The notes under the pieces were generated by a model. It had not been told where the DNA came from and searched no databases. It saw only the letters and a program-made list of their open reading frames with translations. A stretch of DNA of 64,000 nucleotides from Streptomyces sp. SN-593 (lineage in GTDB: Bacteria > Actinomycetota > Actinomycetes > Streptomycetales > Streptomycetaceae), in NCBI RefSeq assembly GCF_016756395.1, contig NZ_AP018365.1, positions 620,001 to 684,000 of the forward strand. The letters run 5' to 3'. The translations under genes and the position numbers were made by a program. Below, one piece after another: positions 1 to 8,908 of this stretch; the first letter of the stretch is position 1; the number at the start of each line of letters is the position of its first letter.

Positions 1-1
1 G

Positions 2-469
2 TCCGGCGGCAACCAGCAGAAGGTGCTGCTGGCCCGCTGGCTGTGCCTCAACCCGAAGGTGCTGCTGCTCGACGAGCCGACCCGCGGCATCGACGTCGGC
101 GCGAAGGCCGAGGTGCAGGGCCTGGTCGACGAGTTGGCCCGGGACGGCCTGGGGGTGCTGCTGATCTCCTCGGACCTGGAGGAGCTGATCGAGGGCTCGG
201 ACCGGGTGGTGATCCTCAAGGACGGCCGTGTCGTCGGCCACCTCGCGGGCGACGACGTCACCGAGGACGGCCTGCTGGACGCGCTCGCCACCGCCCCGGA
301 GGCATCCGCGCCGCCCGGCCCCGACGCCGCGGACACCTCGGACGCCGCAGCCGTCGCGGACGCACCGGACGCCGCGGACGCCCCGGACGCGACCGCCGAA
401 CCCGACGAACCCGCGGACCCGGCAGCGCCGGCGGATCCCGCGCACCCCGCCAAGGAGACGCACGCATGA
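2..469 (+). CDS. sugar ABC transporter ATP-binding protein, C-terminal part (RbsA/YtfR type)
   Basis: This gene runs in from the left window edge, so only the last 155 residues are visible and no start can be given. It opens on the ABC signature (SGGNQQK), followed by Walker B in LLLDEPTRGIDVGAK and an H-loop-region sequence (LLISSDLEEL). SGGNQQK with 'GIDVGAK' is typical of the second nucleotide-binding domain of the tandem RbsA/MglA/YtfR ATPases. The protein would energise import of a monosaccharide at the inner face of the membrane. The last ~55 residues are a low-complexity Asp/Ala/Pro tail not needed by the fold. Its stop overlaps the next start (ATGA at 466-469), so it is the first visible member of a coupled operon with the two permeases. 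Confidence 0.93.
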   Translation, partial: SGGNQQKVLLARWLCLNPKVLLLDEPTRGIDVGAKAEVQGLVDELARDGLGVLLISSDLEELIEGSDRVVILKDGRVVGHLAGDDVTEDGLLDALATAPEASAPPGPDAADTSDAAAVADAPDAADAPDATAEPDEPADPAAPADPAHPAKETHA

Positions 470-1431
470 CCTCCCTCACCTGGCCGGGCGCGGCCCTGGA
501 CCGCGGCCGGCTGCTGCGGCTGCTCCAGGAGTACGGCGTGTACGCCGCGCTGGTCGTCCTGTTCGCCGTCGCGGTCGGCCTCGACAGCTCCTTCCTGTCG
601 ACCGGCAACATCCGGGTCCAGCTCTACCAGGTCGCCCCCACGCTCCTGGTCGCGCTCGGCATGTCCCTGGTGATCGGTACCGAGGGCATCGACCTGTCGG
701 TGGGCGCCACGATCGCGCTCGCCGCCTCGGTGGTGCCGCTGTACGCCGGCTACGGCCTGTTCGCCGCACTCGCGATGGCACTGCTGCTGGGCGCGGCCAC
801 CGGCGCGGTCGGCGGCGCCATGGTCGCCTTCGCCCGGGTCCAGCCGATCGTGGCGACGCTGTCGCTGATGATCGGCGTCCGCGGCCTCGCCGAGATCGTC
901 AACGGCAACTCGGCCAAGCCGATCACCCAGTCGGGTCTGCTCGACCTCGGCTCGCGCACCCTCGGCGGCGTCCCCGACATGGCCTGGATCGCCGGGGTCT
1001 GCGCGCTGCTGACCGGGCTGCTGGTGCGCCGCACCACCTTCGGCCGGCAACTCGTCGCGATCGGCGACAACCGGCAGGCGAGCCGGCTGTCGGGCCTGCC
1101 GGTGCGGCGGGTGCTGATCACCGTCTACGTGCTGTCGGGCGTGCTCGCCGCGCTCGCCGGCGTGCTGATCGTCGGCCACGGCGCGGAGGCCGACCCGGCC
1201 AACCAGGGCCTGAACATGGAACTGGACGCCATCACCGCGGTCGTGGTCGGCGGCACCCCGCTGTCCGGCGGCCGGGTGCGGGTGCTGGGCACCGTCGCCG
1301 GCGCGCTGTTCATGCAGCTCATCACCGCCGTGCTCACCCAGCACAACGTGCACACCTCCTACACCCAGATCGTCGAGGCCGCCATCATCTGCTTCGCGGT
1401 GTACGCCTCCCAGGAGCGAGGGACCCGATGA
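466..1431 (+). CDS. sugar ABC transporter permease (RbsC/YtfT family)
   Basis: A 321-residue integral membrane protein with about eight to ten hydrophobic segments. It has the family signature EGIDLSVGA near residues 73-81 and a late VVVGGTPLSGG motif, both conserved in BPD_transp_2 permeases of ribose/galactofuranose-type importers. It should form half of the membrane channel with the following gene product. The ATG at 466 overlaps the ATPase stop by four bases, and its own stop overlaps the next ATG in the same ATGA manner, implying translational coupling. The presence of two different permeases resembles YtfT plus YjfF of the galactofuranose importer rather than RbsC alone. The substrate is inferred only. 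Confidence 0.93.
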   Translation: MTSLTWPGAALDRGRLLRLLQEYGVYAALVVLFAVAVGLDSSFLSTGNIRVQLYQVAPTLLVALGMSLVIGTEGIDLSVGATIALAASVVPLYAGYGLFAALAMALLLGAATGAVGGAMVAFARVQPIVATLSLMIGVRGLAEIVNGNSAKPITQSGLLDLGSRTLGGVPDMAWIAGVCALLTGLLVRRTTFGRQLVAIGDNRQASRLSGLPVRRVLITVYVLSGVLAALAGVLIVGHGAEADPANQGLNMELDAITAVVVGGTPLSGGRVRVLGTVAGALFMQLITAVLTQHNVHTSYTQIVEAAIICFAVYASQERGTR

Positions 1432-2444
1432 CTTCCACCGCCCTCCAGCCGACCCCGGCGCCGCCGGCCGCGTCCGACGGGCAGGCCGCGCGGGTCCCGG
1501 TCCGCGAGCGGATCGCCTCCCAGGTGCAGCGGCACGGCGCGCTGGCCGTCCTGGTCCTCGTGGTCGCCATCGCCTCCGCGACCTCCTCGACCTTCCCGAC
1601 CTGGAACAACATCAGCAGCATCCTCGGCAGCAACGCCTTCGTGTGGCTGCTGGCGCTCGGCATGACCTTCGTCATCATCACCGGCGGGATCGACCTGTCG
1701 GTCGGCTCGATGTTCGCGCTCGGCGGGGTGCTGGGCGCCTACGGCTCGCGGCACGGCACCTGGCTGGCGATCCTGCTGCCGCTGGCGGTCGGCGCGGCCT
1801 GGGGCACCGTGCAGGGCCTGCTGATCGCGTACGCGCGCATGGCGCCGTTCATCGTCTCGCTCGTCGGCCTGCTGGGCCTGCGCGGGCTGTTGCAGGCCGT
1901 CACCAGCGAGGGCGCGACCACCTACCTGGTCCCGGCCCACTCGTGGTTCCGGCACCTGGGCGCGGGCACCTGGACACCGGTGCTCGTCGTGGCGGCGCTC
2001 TTCGTGCTCGGCGCGGTGCTGCTGACCCGGACCCGGTTCGGCGCGACGCTGACCGCGCTGGGGGGCAACGAGCACGCGGCGCGGCTGATGGGCCTGCCGG
2101 TGGAGCGGGCGAAGGTGCTGGTGTACCTGCTGTCCGGCACCCTGGCGGCGGGCGCGGGCGCGCTGGGCGGGGCCCGGCTCGGCTCGGGCGTGACCACCAT
2201 CGGCGTCGGCTACGAACTGACCGCGATCGCCTCGGTGGTGATCGGCGGCACCCTGCTCACCGGCGGCGCCGGATCGATCGGCGGCACGGTCAGTGGCGTG
2301 CTGCTGCTGGCGGTGATCCACAATCTGATCGACCACTATTTCTCGCAGTACGGATCGGCGTTCACCGACACCGTCAACGGCGGCTTCCTCGCCGTCGTGG
2401 TACTGCTACAGACGTTGCTGAGCCGGACCCAGCAACTGGAGTGA
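1428..2444 (+). CDS. sugar ABC transporter permease (RbsC/YjfF family)
   Basis: A 338-residue membrane protein with a cytoplasmic N-terminal extension of about 35 residues and then hydrophobic segments spread to the C-terminus. The motif GGIDLSVGSM (about residues 85-94) and VVIGGTLLTGGAGS near the C-terminus are the conserved BPD_transp_2 signatures. It is the second, non-identical permease of the operon and probably pairs with the upstream permease as a heterodimer. The start ATG overlaps the previous stop (ATGA). A LacI regulator gene follows after 97 bp on the same strand. No sugar-binding protein gene is visible, so it would lie to the left of the window. Confidence 0.93.
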   Translation: MTSTALQPTPAPPAASDGQAARVPVRERIASQVQRHGALAVLVLVVAIASATSSTFPTWNNISSILGSNAFVWLLALGMTFVIITGGIDLSVGSMFALGGVLGAYGSRHGTWLAILLPLAVGAAWGTVQGLLIAYARMAPFIVSLVGLLGLRGLLQAVTSEGATTYLVPAHSWFRHLGAGTWTPVLVVAALFVLGAVLLTRTRFGATLTALGGNEHAARLMGLPVERAKVLVYLLSGTLAAGAGALGGARLGSGVTTIGVGYELTAIASVVIGGTLLTGGAGSIGGTVSGVLLLAVIHNLIDHYFSQYGSAFTDTVNGGFLAVVVLLQTLLSRTQQLE

Positions 2445-2541
2445 GGACGCCCTGCCGCGGCAGGGCGGCACCGCCGCGGACCGGGGGCCGCAGACCTGAG
2501 CCGGACCGCGACGCAACCGGTCCGACCGAGAGAGGAGTTCC

Positions 2542-3567
2542 GTGGGCGTCAGCCTGAAGGATGTCGCGCTGCGCGCCGGCGTGTCCGTGAAGACCGTCTC
2601 CAACGTGGTGAACGACTACCCCCACGTCACGCCCGGCACCAGACGGCGGGTCCAGCAGGCGATCGACGAACTCGGCTACCGGCCCAACCTCACCGCCCGC
2701 CACCTGCGCAAGGGCCGGACCGGCATCATCACCCTCGCGGTGCCCGAACTGGGCAACCCCTACTTCGCGGAGGTGGCCGGCGCAGTGATCGACGCGGCGG
2801 CCCGGCACGAGCTGACGGTGCTGCTCGACCACACCGCCGGGCTGCGCGAGAAGGAGGTGCTGGTCTCGCAGGGGTTCCGCTCGCACGTCATCGACGGCCT
2901 GATCCTCAGCCCGATCCGGCTGGAGAGCGAGGATCTGCTCTCCCGCCCCGAGGCCCCGCCGATGGTGCTGCTCGGCGAGCGGGAGTACGACGCCCCCTAC
3001 GACCACATCATGATCGACAACGTGGGTGCGGCCCGGAGCGCGGTGCGGCACCTGCTGGACATCGGGCGGCGCCGGATCGCGTTCCTCGGGGCCCGCCGGG
3101 AGAGCGCGCGGCAGCCGGCCCACCTGCGGCTGCGCGGCTGGCGGGAGGCGATCACCGCCGCGGGGCTGGCCCCCGACGAGTCGATGGTCGCCGCCACCGA
3201 GGGGTACGACCGCGCCGACGGCGCCGCCGCGATGGCCGCGCTGCTGGACCGCGAGGACCGGCCCGACGCGGTGTTCGCGTACAACGACCTGATCGCCCTG
3301 GGCGCGATGCGCACGCTGGTCGAGCGGGGCCTGCGGGTGCCCGAGGACATCGCCGTGGTGGGCTTCGACGACATCGAGGAGAGCCGCTTCGGCATGGTCT
3401 CGCTGACCACGGTCGCCCCGGACAAGGCCGCGCTGGCCCAACTGGCGGTGGACTGCCTGGTCGAGCGGATCGCGGTCGCGGGCGGCTCCGAACCCCCCAG
3501 CCCCCGCCGTATCCTGCCCGGCTACCGCCTGATCGTCCGCGAGTCCACGTCGGTGCGAAGAAGTTAG
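2542..3567 (+). CDS. LacI-family transcriptional regulator
   Basis: A 341-residue repressor. Residues 4-24 form the LacI helix-turn-helix (LKDVALRAGVSVKTVSNVVN), followed by the hinge (YRPNLTARHLRKG) and a periplasmic-binding-protein-like sensor domain with typical sequences GNPYFAEV and AVVGFDDIE. The start is GTG at 2542, chosen because a GAGAGGAG ribosome-binding site lies 5-12 bp upstream and because the HTH then begins at the expected distance. It follows the sugar importer genes on the same strand and precedes aldose 1-epimerase. It is therefore inferred to repress the importer and to be released by the imported sugar or a derivative. No clear operator was located inside the visible part of the operon. 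Confidence 0.93.
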   Translation: MGVSLKDVALRAGVSVKTVSNVVNDYPHVTPGTRRRVQQAIDELGYRPNLTARHLRKGRTGIITLAVPELGNPYFAEVAGAVIDAAARHELTVLLDHTAGLREKEVLVSQGFRSHVIDGLILSPIRLESEDLLSRPEAPPMVLLGEREYDAPYDHIMIDNVGAARSAVRHLLDIGRRRIAFLGARRESARQPAHLRLRGWREAITAAGLAPDESMVAATEGYDRADGAAAMAALLDREDRPDAVFAYNDLIALGAMRTLVERGLRVPEDIAVVGFDDIEESRFGMVSLTTVAPDKAALAQLAVDCLVERIAVAGGSEPPSPRRILPGYRLIVRESTSVRRS

Positions 3568-3579
3568 GGCGCCGCCCGG

Positions 3580-3607
3580 GGAGGCGCAGGTCACCACCGG
3601 TGCCTCC
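3580..3607 (+). terminator. weak hairpin after the LacI gene
   Basis: A GGAGGC arm at 3580-3585 pairs with GCCTCC at 3602-3607 across a 16-base loop, just after the LacI stop. There is no U-tract, and the stem is short for such GC-rich DNA. It is a weak candidate for transcription termination or attenuation before the epimerase gene. Confidence 0.25.
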
Positions 3608-3818
3608 GACCCGCCTCCGGCGGGTGGGGCGTCCGCGGCACGGCCGGGGGGAGCCCCGGGCCGCCGGAGGCGCCCGGGTAGGCTCCGGGCGAGGGCGACC
3701 TCGTCCGGGCCCACCGCCGCGCCCACCTCCACCGCCGACCGTCCGCCGCCGCGCCGCGCCGTGCGCGCGACCCGGCAGGACCGCAACGGCCCGCCCGCCC
3801 ACCGGCCCTCGTCCCAGG

Positions 3819-5057
3819 ATGACCATGCCCTCTCACTCCCCCGTGCCCGCCGCGGCGCCCGCCCCCACCGCCTCCCTGCGCCGCTCGCCCTTCGGCACCG
3901 CACCGGGCGGTGACGCCGTCGGATGCTGGACGCTGGACTCGGGCGCCGGGGTGCGCGCCGAAGTCCTCGACTACGGCGCCACCCTGCGCGCCCTGTCGGT
4001 GCCGGACGCGGCCGGCCGCGCCGGCGACGTGGTGCTCGGCCTGCCCTCCCTGGCCGACTACACCGCCGAGCACCCCTACCTCGGTGCCGTCGTCGGGCGG
4101 TACGCCAACCGCATCGCGCACGGCCGGTTCACCCTCGACGGCCGCGAGCACCAGGTCCCCGTCAACGACCGCGGGCACGCGCTGCACGGCGGCCCGGACG
4201 GCTTCCACCGCCGGGTCTGGCGGGCCGCGCCCGCCGACGACAACGGCCCGGCCTCCGCCGCGCTGCGGCTGACCCTGCACAGCCCGGACGGCGACATGGG
4301 CTTCCCGGGCGCGCTCGACGTCGAGGTGGTCTACCGGCTGACCCCGGCCGGCACGCTCAGCATCGACTACCGCGCCCGCAGCGACCGGGCCACGCACGTG
4401 AACCTCACCAACCACGCGTACTTCAACCTCGCCGGTGCCGGCAGCGGCGACGTCCTCGGGCACACCCTGCGCCTGCACGCGGCCGGCTACCTTCCGGTGA
4501 CCGCGCAGGCGGTGCCGCTCGGGCCGGTCGAGCCGACCGCCGGCACCGCGTTCGACTTCGGCCGCCCCCGGGCGATCGGCGAGCGGATCGGCGAGCCCGA
4601 CCGGCAACTGACCGACGCGGGCGGATACGACCACTGCTGGGTGCTGGACGCGGCGGACCCGGCCGGTCAGCCGCGCCCGGCCGCCCGCCTGAGCGATCCG
4701 GGCAGCGGGCGCTGCCTGGAGGTGTGGACCACGGAGCCGGGCATCCAGGTCTACACCGGCAACGCGCTGGACGGCTCGCTGGCGGGGCCGGCCGGCCGGC
4801 CCTACACCCGGCACGGCGCGGTCTGCCTGGAGACCCAGCACTACCCGGACGCGCCGAACCGGCCCGGCTACCCGGCCACGGTGCTGCGGCCCGGCGCCTT
4901 CTACCGCAGCCGGACGGAGTTCCGCTTCCCCCACCTGGGAGCGCCCTCGACGGCGGCGGCCGCCGCCGACGGCTCGTCCGCCGCGTCGCGCGCCGGCGGC
5001 CCGGAGGCGGGCCCGCCGGACCCGTCCTCACCGCCCGAGCCGCGCAGCCTGGGGTAG
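3819..5057 (+). CDS. galM: aldose 1-epimerase (mutarotase)
   Basis: A 412-residue GalM-family protein that interconverts alpha and beta anomers of aldoses, commonly galactose. Visible family elements are GRYANRIAHGRF, the His-containing HALHGG, the catalytic His in NHAYFNLAG, and the general-base Glu in LETQHYPDAPN. The ATG at 3819 was chosen because upstream in-frame sequence is Pro/Arg-rich and non-conserved; a second ATG at 3825 is equally possible. The last ~38 residues after EFRFPHLG are low-complexity Ala/Gly/Pro and lie antisense to the 3' end of the PAP2 gene for 157 bp. The position after a LacI gene and a sugar importer fits a galactose-, galactofuranose- or arabinose-type catabolic locus. 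Confidence 0.92.
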   Translation: MTMPSHSPVPAAAPAPTASLRRSPFGTAPGGDAVGCWTLDSGAGVRAEVLDYGATLRALSVPDAAGRAGDVVLGLPSLADYTAEHPYLGAVVGRYANRIAHGRFTLDGREHQVPVNDRGHALHGGPDGFHRRVWRAAPADDNGPASAALRLTLHSPDGDMGFPGALDVEVVYRLTPAGTLSIDYRARSDRATHVNLTNHAYFNLAGAGSGDVLGHTLRLHAAGYLPVTAQAVPLGPVEPTAGTAFDFGRPRAIGERIGEPDRQLTDAGGYDHCWVLDAADPAGQPRPAARLSDPGSGRCLEVWTTEPGIQVYTGNALDGSLAGPAGRPYTRHGAVCLETQHYPDAPNRPGYPATVLRPGAFYRSRTEFRFPHLGAPSTAAAAADGSSAASRAGGPEAGPPDPSSPPEPRSLG

Positions 5058-5857
5058 GCGCGCCGGCCGAAGAGCACCCGCTGGAGGAGGAAGCCGATGG
5101 CGAGGGTGGCCGCACCGGCCACCGCGTCGGCGAAGAAGTGGTTGGCGGTGGAGATGATCACCACGAACGTCGCCAGCGGGTAGCACACGCCGAGCACCCG
5201 CAGCCAGGTCCATCGGGCGAGGAAGAACAGCGTCAGCCCGCACCACGCCGACCAGACGATGTGCACCGACGGCATGGCCGCGTACTGGTTGGACACCGTG
5301 GAGACGTGCCCGGAGTCCCAGGAGCCGTGCGTGTGGTGGCTGACGATGGTGTCGATGAAGCCCTCGGACCGCAGGAACCGCGGAGGCGCGAGCGCGAAGA
5401 AGGTGAAGCCGACCAGCGCCAGGCAGGTCGCGGTGTACAGCGCGGTGCGCGCGGCCCGGTAGTGCTGCGGCCGGCGCGCGTACAGCCAGATCAGCACCGC
5501 GGGCGTGATCGCGAAGTGCAGCGTCGCGTAGTAGTAGTTCATGCCGACCGTCAGCCAGTTGACCTTGTCGACGGCGTGGTTGAGGCTCAGCTCGAAGTCG
5601 ACGTGCAGCAGCCGCTCGAAGTGCAGGACCTCGCGGGCGCGGTGCAGCGCCTGGGTCTTCTCCCGGGGGACGTAGCGGCGGGTGCGGCTGTAGGCGAGGT
5701 ACAGGCCGACGGTGAAGGCGAGTTCCAGCAGGAGCCGGGGCCGGTTGCGCGGGCGCATCCGGGCGGGCAGCAGCGGGAGGCGCCGCACGGCGGCGGGGCG
5801 GTCGTCGGGTTCGGCGGTCTGCGCGGCGCCGGCCCCGCCCGCGGTGGCGGCGGTCAC
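4901..5857 (-). CDS. PAP2-superfamily membrane phosphatase / inositolphosphotransferase-like
   Basis: A 318-residue membrane protein with about six hydrophobic segments. The PAP2 core is visible as AMPSVHIVWSAW (acid-phosphatase motif 2 with its His) and ANHFFADAVAG (motif 3 His and Asp). The arrangement, with a long N-terminal region and ERLLHVDFELSLNHAV, resembles the AUR1/Ipt1-like branch, which acts on phospholipid head groups or isoprenyl phosphates. The substrate cannot be decided from sequence. The GTG start at 5857 has a GGGAGG ribosome-binding site 7 bp away. The C-terminal ~50 residues are low-complexity and overlap the galM 3' end tail to tail. Confidence 0.85.
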   Translation of the reverse strand: MTAATAGGAGAAQTAEPDDRPAAVRRLPLLPARMRPRNRPRLLLELAFTVGLYLAYSRTRRYVPREKTQALHRAREVLHFERLLHVDFELSLNHAVDKVNWLTVGMNYYYATLHFAITPAVLIWLYARRPQHYRAARTALYTATCLALVGFTFFALAPPRFLRSEGFIDTIVSHHTHGSWDSGHVSTVSNQYAAMPSVHIVWSAWCGLTLFFLARWTWLRVLGVCYPLATFVVIISTANHFFADAVAGAATLAIGFLLQRVLFGRRAYPRLRGSGGEDGSGGPASGPPARDAADEPSAAAAAVEGAPRWGKRNSVRLR

Positions 5858-6380
5858 CGGACACCTCCCGGCCCGGCCGCGGCCCGCCGACGTGCCTCGG
5901 CACCACCCCGGGGGTGACGGGTCGGTGCAGGTCCCGGCCTTCGCCCGCGCGGTGACGGGCTCGGCAGGCTCGGCGGATACGCCAGCAGCATGCGGTCGAT
6001 CTCTCTTCCCGAACGATCCGGCGACGAGCCGGGCGACGCGCCCGACACTACCTCGGACACCAAAACGTCCGTCTACCGATACCGGGAGGACATCTGCGCG
6101 CGTCCGGCGCGGTCACGGAGCGTACCCGGCGGGGCGCCGGCGGCCAAGTCGGCGGCCCCGGCGCCCCGGTGGGCGGGGCCGCGGTACGCGCAGGTCCGAA
6201 GAGGTCGGCGCGGCGCCCGCGGGCTTGGGCGGCGGCGCGCTCCCCGGCGTGGGACCCCGACCCGCAACCGTCCCCAGGCCTCGTCACATTGGGTGATGAG
6301 GGTGATGTTTGCCACACATCGCGCGCACGGGCGCGCCACAGGAAGGGCGCCGGAACCAGGGCGCGCGCGGGCCACGGGCC
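5858..6380. other. non-coding region between PAP2 start and SGNH hydrolase stop
   Basis: I find no supported gene in this 523-bp stretch. It must hold the PAP2 promoter. Read on the minus strand, a TAGTGT box near 6045-6050 in a locally A/T-rich patch (about 6040-6085) is the best -10 candidate. Apparent reading frames here are Arg/Pro-rich shadows. Confidence 0.5.
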
Positions 6381-7961
6381 TCAGGGTGCCGGGGCGGACG
6401 TGTCGGGCGGGGTGGACGTGTCGGGCGGGACCGTCGCGCCCGAGGCGCCGGCGCCGTCCCACGCGGTGCCCGTGCTGCGCGTCGGGTCAGGGGAGGCGGT
6501 GCCGCCCGGCGAGGCGGTGCTGCCCGGGGAGGCGGTGCCGGCGGGATGGGCGGCCCGGTCCGCCTCGATCGCGCCGAGCGCCTGCTGGTCGGCGAGCGCG
6601 ATGGCGAGTTCGCCCGCGGCGGTCGGGTGCAGCGGCGCCCGGCCGGAGGCGTCCTGCACGAACGGCTGCTTGCTGCACAGCGCGTGCCCCTCGAACGCGG
6701 GCTGGGCGACGGCGAAGTGGAAGGTGGCCGCGCCGCTCTCCAGCACCGCGTTGAGGTCCGACAGCCGCGAGCCGAGCACGTCGGTCTTCTCCGAGGTGAT
6801 GCCGTCCTTCTCCAGGCAGGCGGTGTCCGGCCCGAACGGGTCGTAGTACTCGTTGAGCACCACGGCCGGGTGGTGCGGCAGCGCGGCGAGCTGTTCGAGC
6901 AGGTCCAGGTAGTCCTGGGTGAAGCCGGCCAGCTCCTCCTTGAAGTACGCCGTGGACGCGTCGTCGTCGCAGACCGGCGCCGCCGCGCACAGGCCGGTCA
7001 GCAGGCCCCAGTTCATGTCGTTGGCGCCGATGCTCACGATCACGGCGGACGCGCCGGTGGCGCGCTGGGCGACCGCGAGCTGCGGCGGCACCACCTTCCC
7101 GCCGCGCACCTGCACCCCGAGGATGCCGTCGGAGACGGTGGCGCCCTGGCAGGCGAGGTTGAGCACCTTCCAGCCGTTGGCCGAGGCGAGGTCGGCGGCA
7201 TAGGCGTCGGAGCTGCGGCCGCAGGTGCGGTCGAGCGCGGTGGGGTGGTCCACCAGCGGGTTGCCGATGCCCGCGGCGGTCGAGTCGCCGATCACCACCG
7301 CGTGGATGCCGGGCATCGCCGGCCCCTTGGCCGCGGGCACCGGCGCGGCCCGGGTCCGGCCGACCAGGTCGTCGAGCGTGTGCACCTGGCGCAGCGCGCG
7401 GGGTGTGCCGGAGGCGAGCAGGTAGACCCCGGCGGCGTTGGCGGCGCTCACGGTCACCAGGGTGGCCGCGAGCAGCGTCAGCATCGTGCGCGGGGAGGTG
7501 CGGCCGACGCCCGCGACCGCGATGGCGATGACGCCCGCGCAGCCGGCCGCGACGAGGGTCTCCCAGACGCAGTAGCGCTTCCAGCCCGCCGCGAGCTGCC
7601 GGCTGAGCAGCGGCACCAGCGCGTCGTCGCCGTCGGCGTGGAACGCCTCGTTCACCTGCGAGTCCAGGGTGATGTGGGCGAGCTTGAGCTTGGGGCGGAT
7701 CGGCCCGTCGAAGCGCGGCTGGGTCGGGATGGCCTCGCCGAACAGGTCCAGCTCGCCGGGTCCGGACCTGCTCAGGCCCGGCTGCACCGCGCCGACCTGG
7801 ACGTTCTGCCCGGCCGCGGAGACCGCCTGCATGGGCGTCAGCCGCACCGCCAGCCAGATCCCGGCGGCGCTGGCGCCCGCGACCAGGACGGCCGCGAGCA
7901 GCAGGTTGCGGCCCCGGCGCAGCCACCGTGACCTGCCGTCCGTCCACCGCACGAGCCGCAC
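6381..7961 (-). CDS. membrane-anchored SGNH/GDSL hydrolase
   Basis: A 526-residue protein. Residues about 17-39 form an N-terminal membrane segment, followed by an extracytoplasmic linker of ~90 residues. A second hydrophobic region lies at about 135-183, and then an SGNH hydrolase domain. The catalytic Ser is in the GDS block at 225-227, the block III Asn is in SIGAND (Asn 314), and the Asp/His block is APLHPTAAG with His 445. The likely reaction is ester hydrolysis on an extracellular lipid, glycan or acylated substrate. The GTG at 7961 was chosen over longer frames because GGAGGAG lies 8-9 bp upstream and the upstream residues are Arg/Gly-rich. The C-terminal ~55 residues are a Pro/Thr/Ser/Gly tail suggesting wall or surface exposure. 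Confidence 0.85.
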   Translation of the reverse strand: MRLVRWTDGRSRWLRRGRNLLLAAVLVAGASAAGIWLAVRLTPMQAVSAAGQNVQVGAVQPGLSRSGPGELDLFGEAIPTQPRFDGPIRPKLKLAHITLDSQVNEAFHADGDDALVPLLSRQLAAGWKRYCVWETLVAAGCAGVIAIAVAGVGRTSPRTMLTLLAATLVTVSAANAAGVYLLASGTPRALRQVHTLDDLVGRTRAAPVPAAKGPAMPGIHAVVIGDSTAAGIGNPLVDHPTALDRTCGRSSDAYAADLASANGWKVLNLACQGATVSDGILGVQVRGGKVVPPQLAVAQRATGASAVIVSIGANDMNWGLLTGLCAAAPVCDDDASTAYFKEELAGFTQDYLDLLEQLAALPHHPAVVLNEYYDPFGPDTACLEKDGITSEKTDVLGSRLSDLNAVLESGAATFHFAVAQPAFEGHALCSKQPFVQDASGRAPLHPTAAGELAIALADQQALGAIEADRAAHPAGTASPGSTASPGGTASPDPTRSTGTAWDGAGASGATVPPDTSTPPDTSAPAP

Positions 7962-8221
7962 GTGTCGCCCTCTCCTCCGTCCGGACCGCGCCTCGGCGCG
8001 CGGCCCCGCCCGTCCCATCCTGCGCGGCTCCCGCACCCGGCCGCCTGTGCACGACCCTAACGGGCCAACCCGGACGAACGCCCCATCACGCCCCGGGTGC
8101 GCCCCGGTCGTACACCTGTCCGCGGCCGAGGGCGCCGCCGCGGCGGCGGCCGTGCGGGACGCGGCGTGACACCCGCCGCGCACGGCGGTGCGCGGATGTA
8201 CCGACGGCGTACGCTCCCGGC

Positions 8222-8590
8222 ATGAAGGACAGCGATTTCGTGCGGCGGATCATCGGCATCCTCACCGAGGCCCGCCAGATGCAGGTGCTGCTGGAGGAGG
8301 ACCCCGAGCGGCAGGACATCTCGGGCGACAACGTGCGCGCGCTGCTCAACGAGACGATGCCGACCATCGAGTTCCCCGCCGACGCCAGTCCGGGCGAGAT
8401 CGGCGAGGCGCTGAGCCTCCAGCTCAGCCCGGTGATCGAGCGCCTGACCGGGGCGTTCTCGCTGATCTTCCTCCAGCTCGCCGACCTCCACGACGCGGGC
8501 CGCACCGACGTGACGTCGGCCGACATACTCCAGGACCTCGCCCTGCGCGCGGACGAGTTGTGGCCTGGCGAGGAGGACGGCGGAGTCTGA
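8222..8590 (+). CDS. conserved small protein of unknown function
   Basis: A 122-residue acidic, largely helical protein without signal peptide or membrane segment. It starts MKDSDFVRRIIGIL and ends with an Asp/Glu-rich tail. I do not recognise a characterised domain, although the composition and codon use are those of a real gene. The ATG at 8222 sits 6 bp after a TACGCT box (8210-8215), a good -10 element, so the mRNA is probably leaderless. It stands alone between the divergently read SGNH gene and an SDR remnant. Confidence 0.8.
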   Translation: MKDSDFVRRIIGILTEARQMQVLLEEDPERQDISGDNVRALLNETMPTIEFPADASPGEIGEALSLQLSPVIERLTGAFSLIFLQLADLHDAGRTDVTSADILQDLALRADELWPGEEDGGV

Positions 8591-8667
8591 CCGCGTCCCG
8601 GCGCCGCCGCGCGACGGGCGGACCGGGCGGGAGCGGACCGGGCGGGGGCGGACCGGGCGGGGTGCGC

Positions 8668-8790
8668 TCAGGTCGCGGTGCAGCCCCCGTCCACGGTGAG
8701 GACGGACCCGGTGACGCAGGCGGCCGCGGGGGACGCGAGGAAGACGTAGGGCGCGGCGACCTCCTCCACGGGGGCGGTCGGGCGCCTGCC
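8668..8790 (-). pseudogene. C-terminal remnant of a short-chain dehydrogenase/reductase
   Basis: Read on the minus strand, this stretch encodes RPTAPVEEVAAPYVFLAS followed by AAACVTGSVLTVDGGCTAT and a TGA at 8668. This is the nearly universal C-terminal end of classical SDR enzymes, where VTG..L.VDGG is the conserved signature. No Rossmann glycine motif or YxxxK site lies upstream before the MarR gene, only about 120 bp of non-conserved DNA, so at least 200 residues are missing. It is inferred to be the residue of a deleted oxidoreductase that once sat beside the MarR gene. Confidence 0.7.
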
Positions 8791-8908
8791 GCCGGACCCG
8801 GGGACGCCCGCCGCCCGCCCGGGGCGCGTCCGGCCGGCGGACGGACCAGCGGCGGACGGGCGTCGGCCGCGTGCAGGGGCGCCCCCGAGCCCACCGGCAG
8901 GGAACCGC

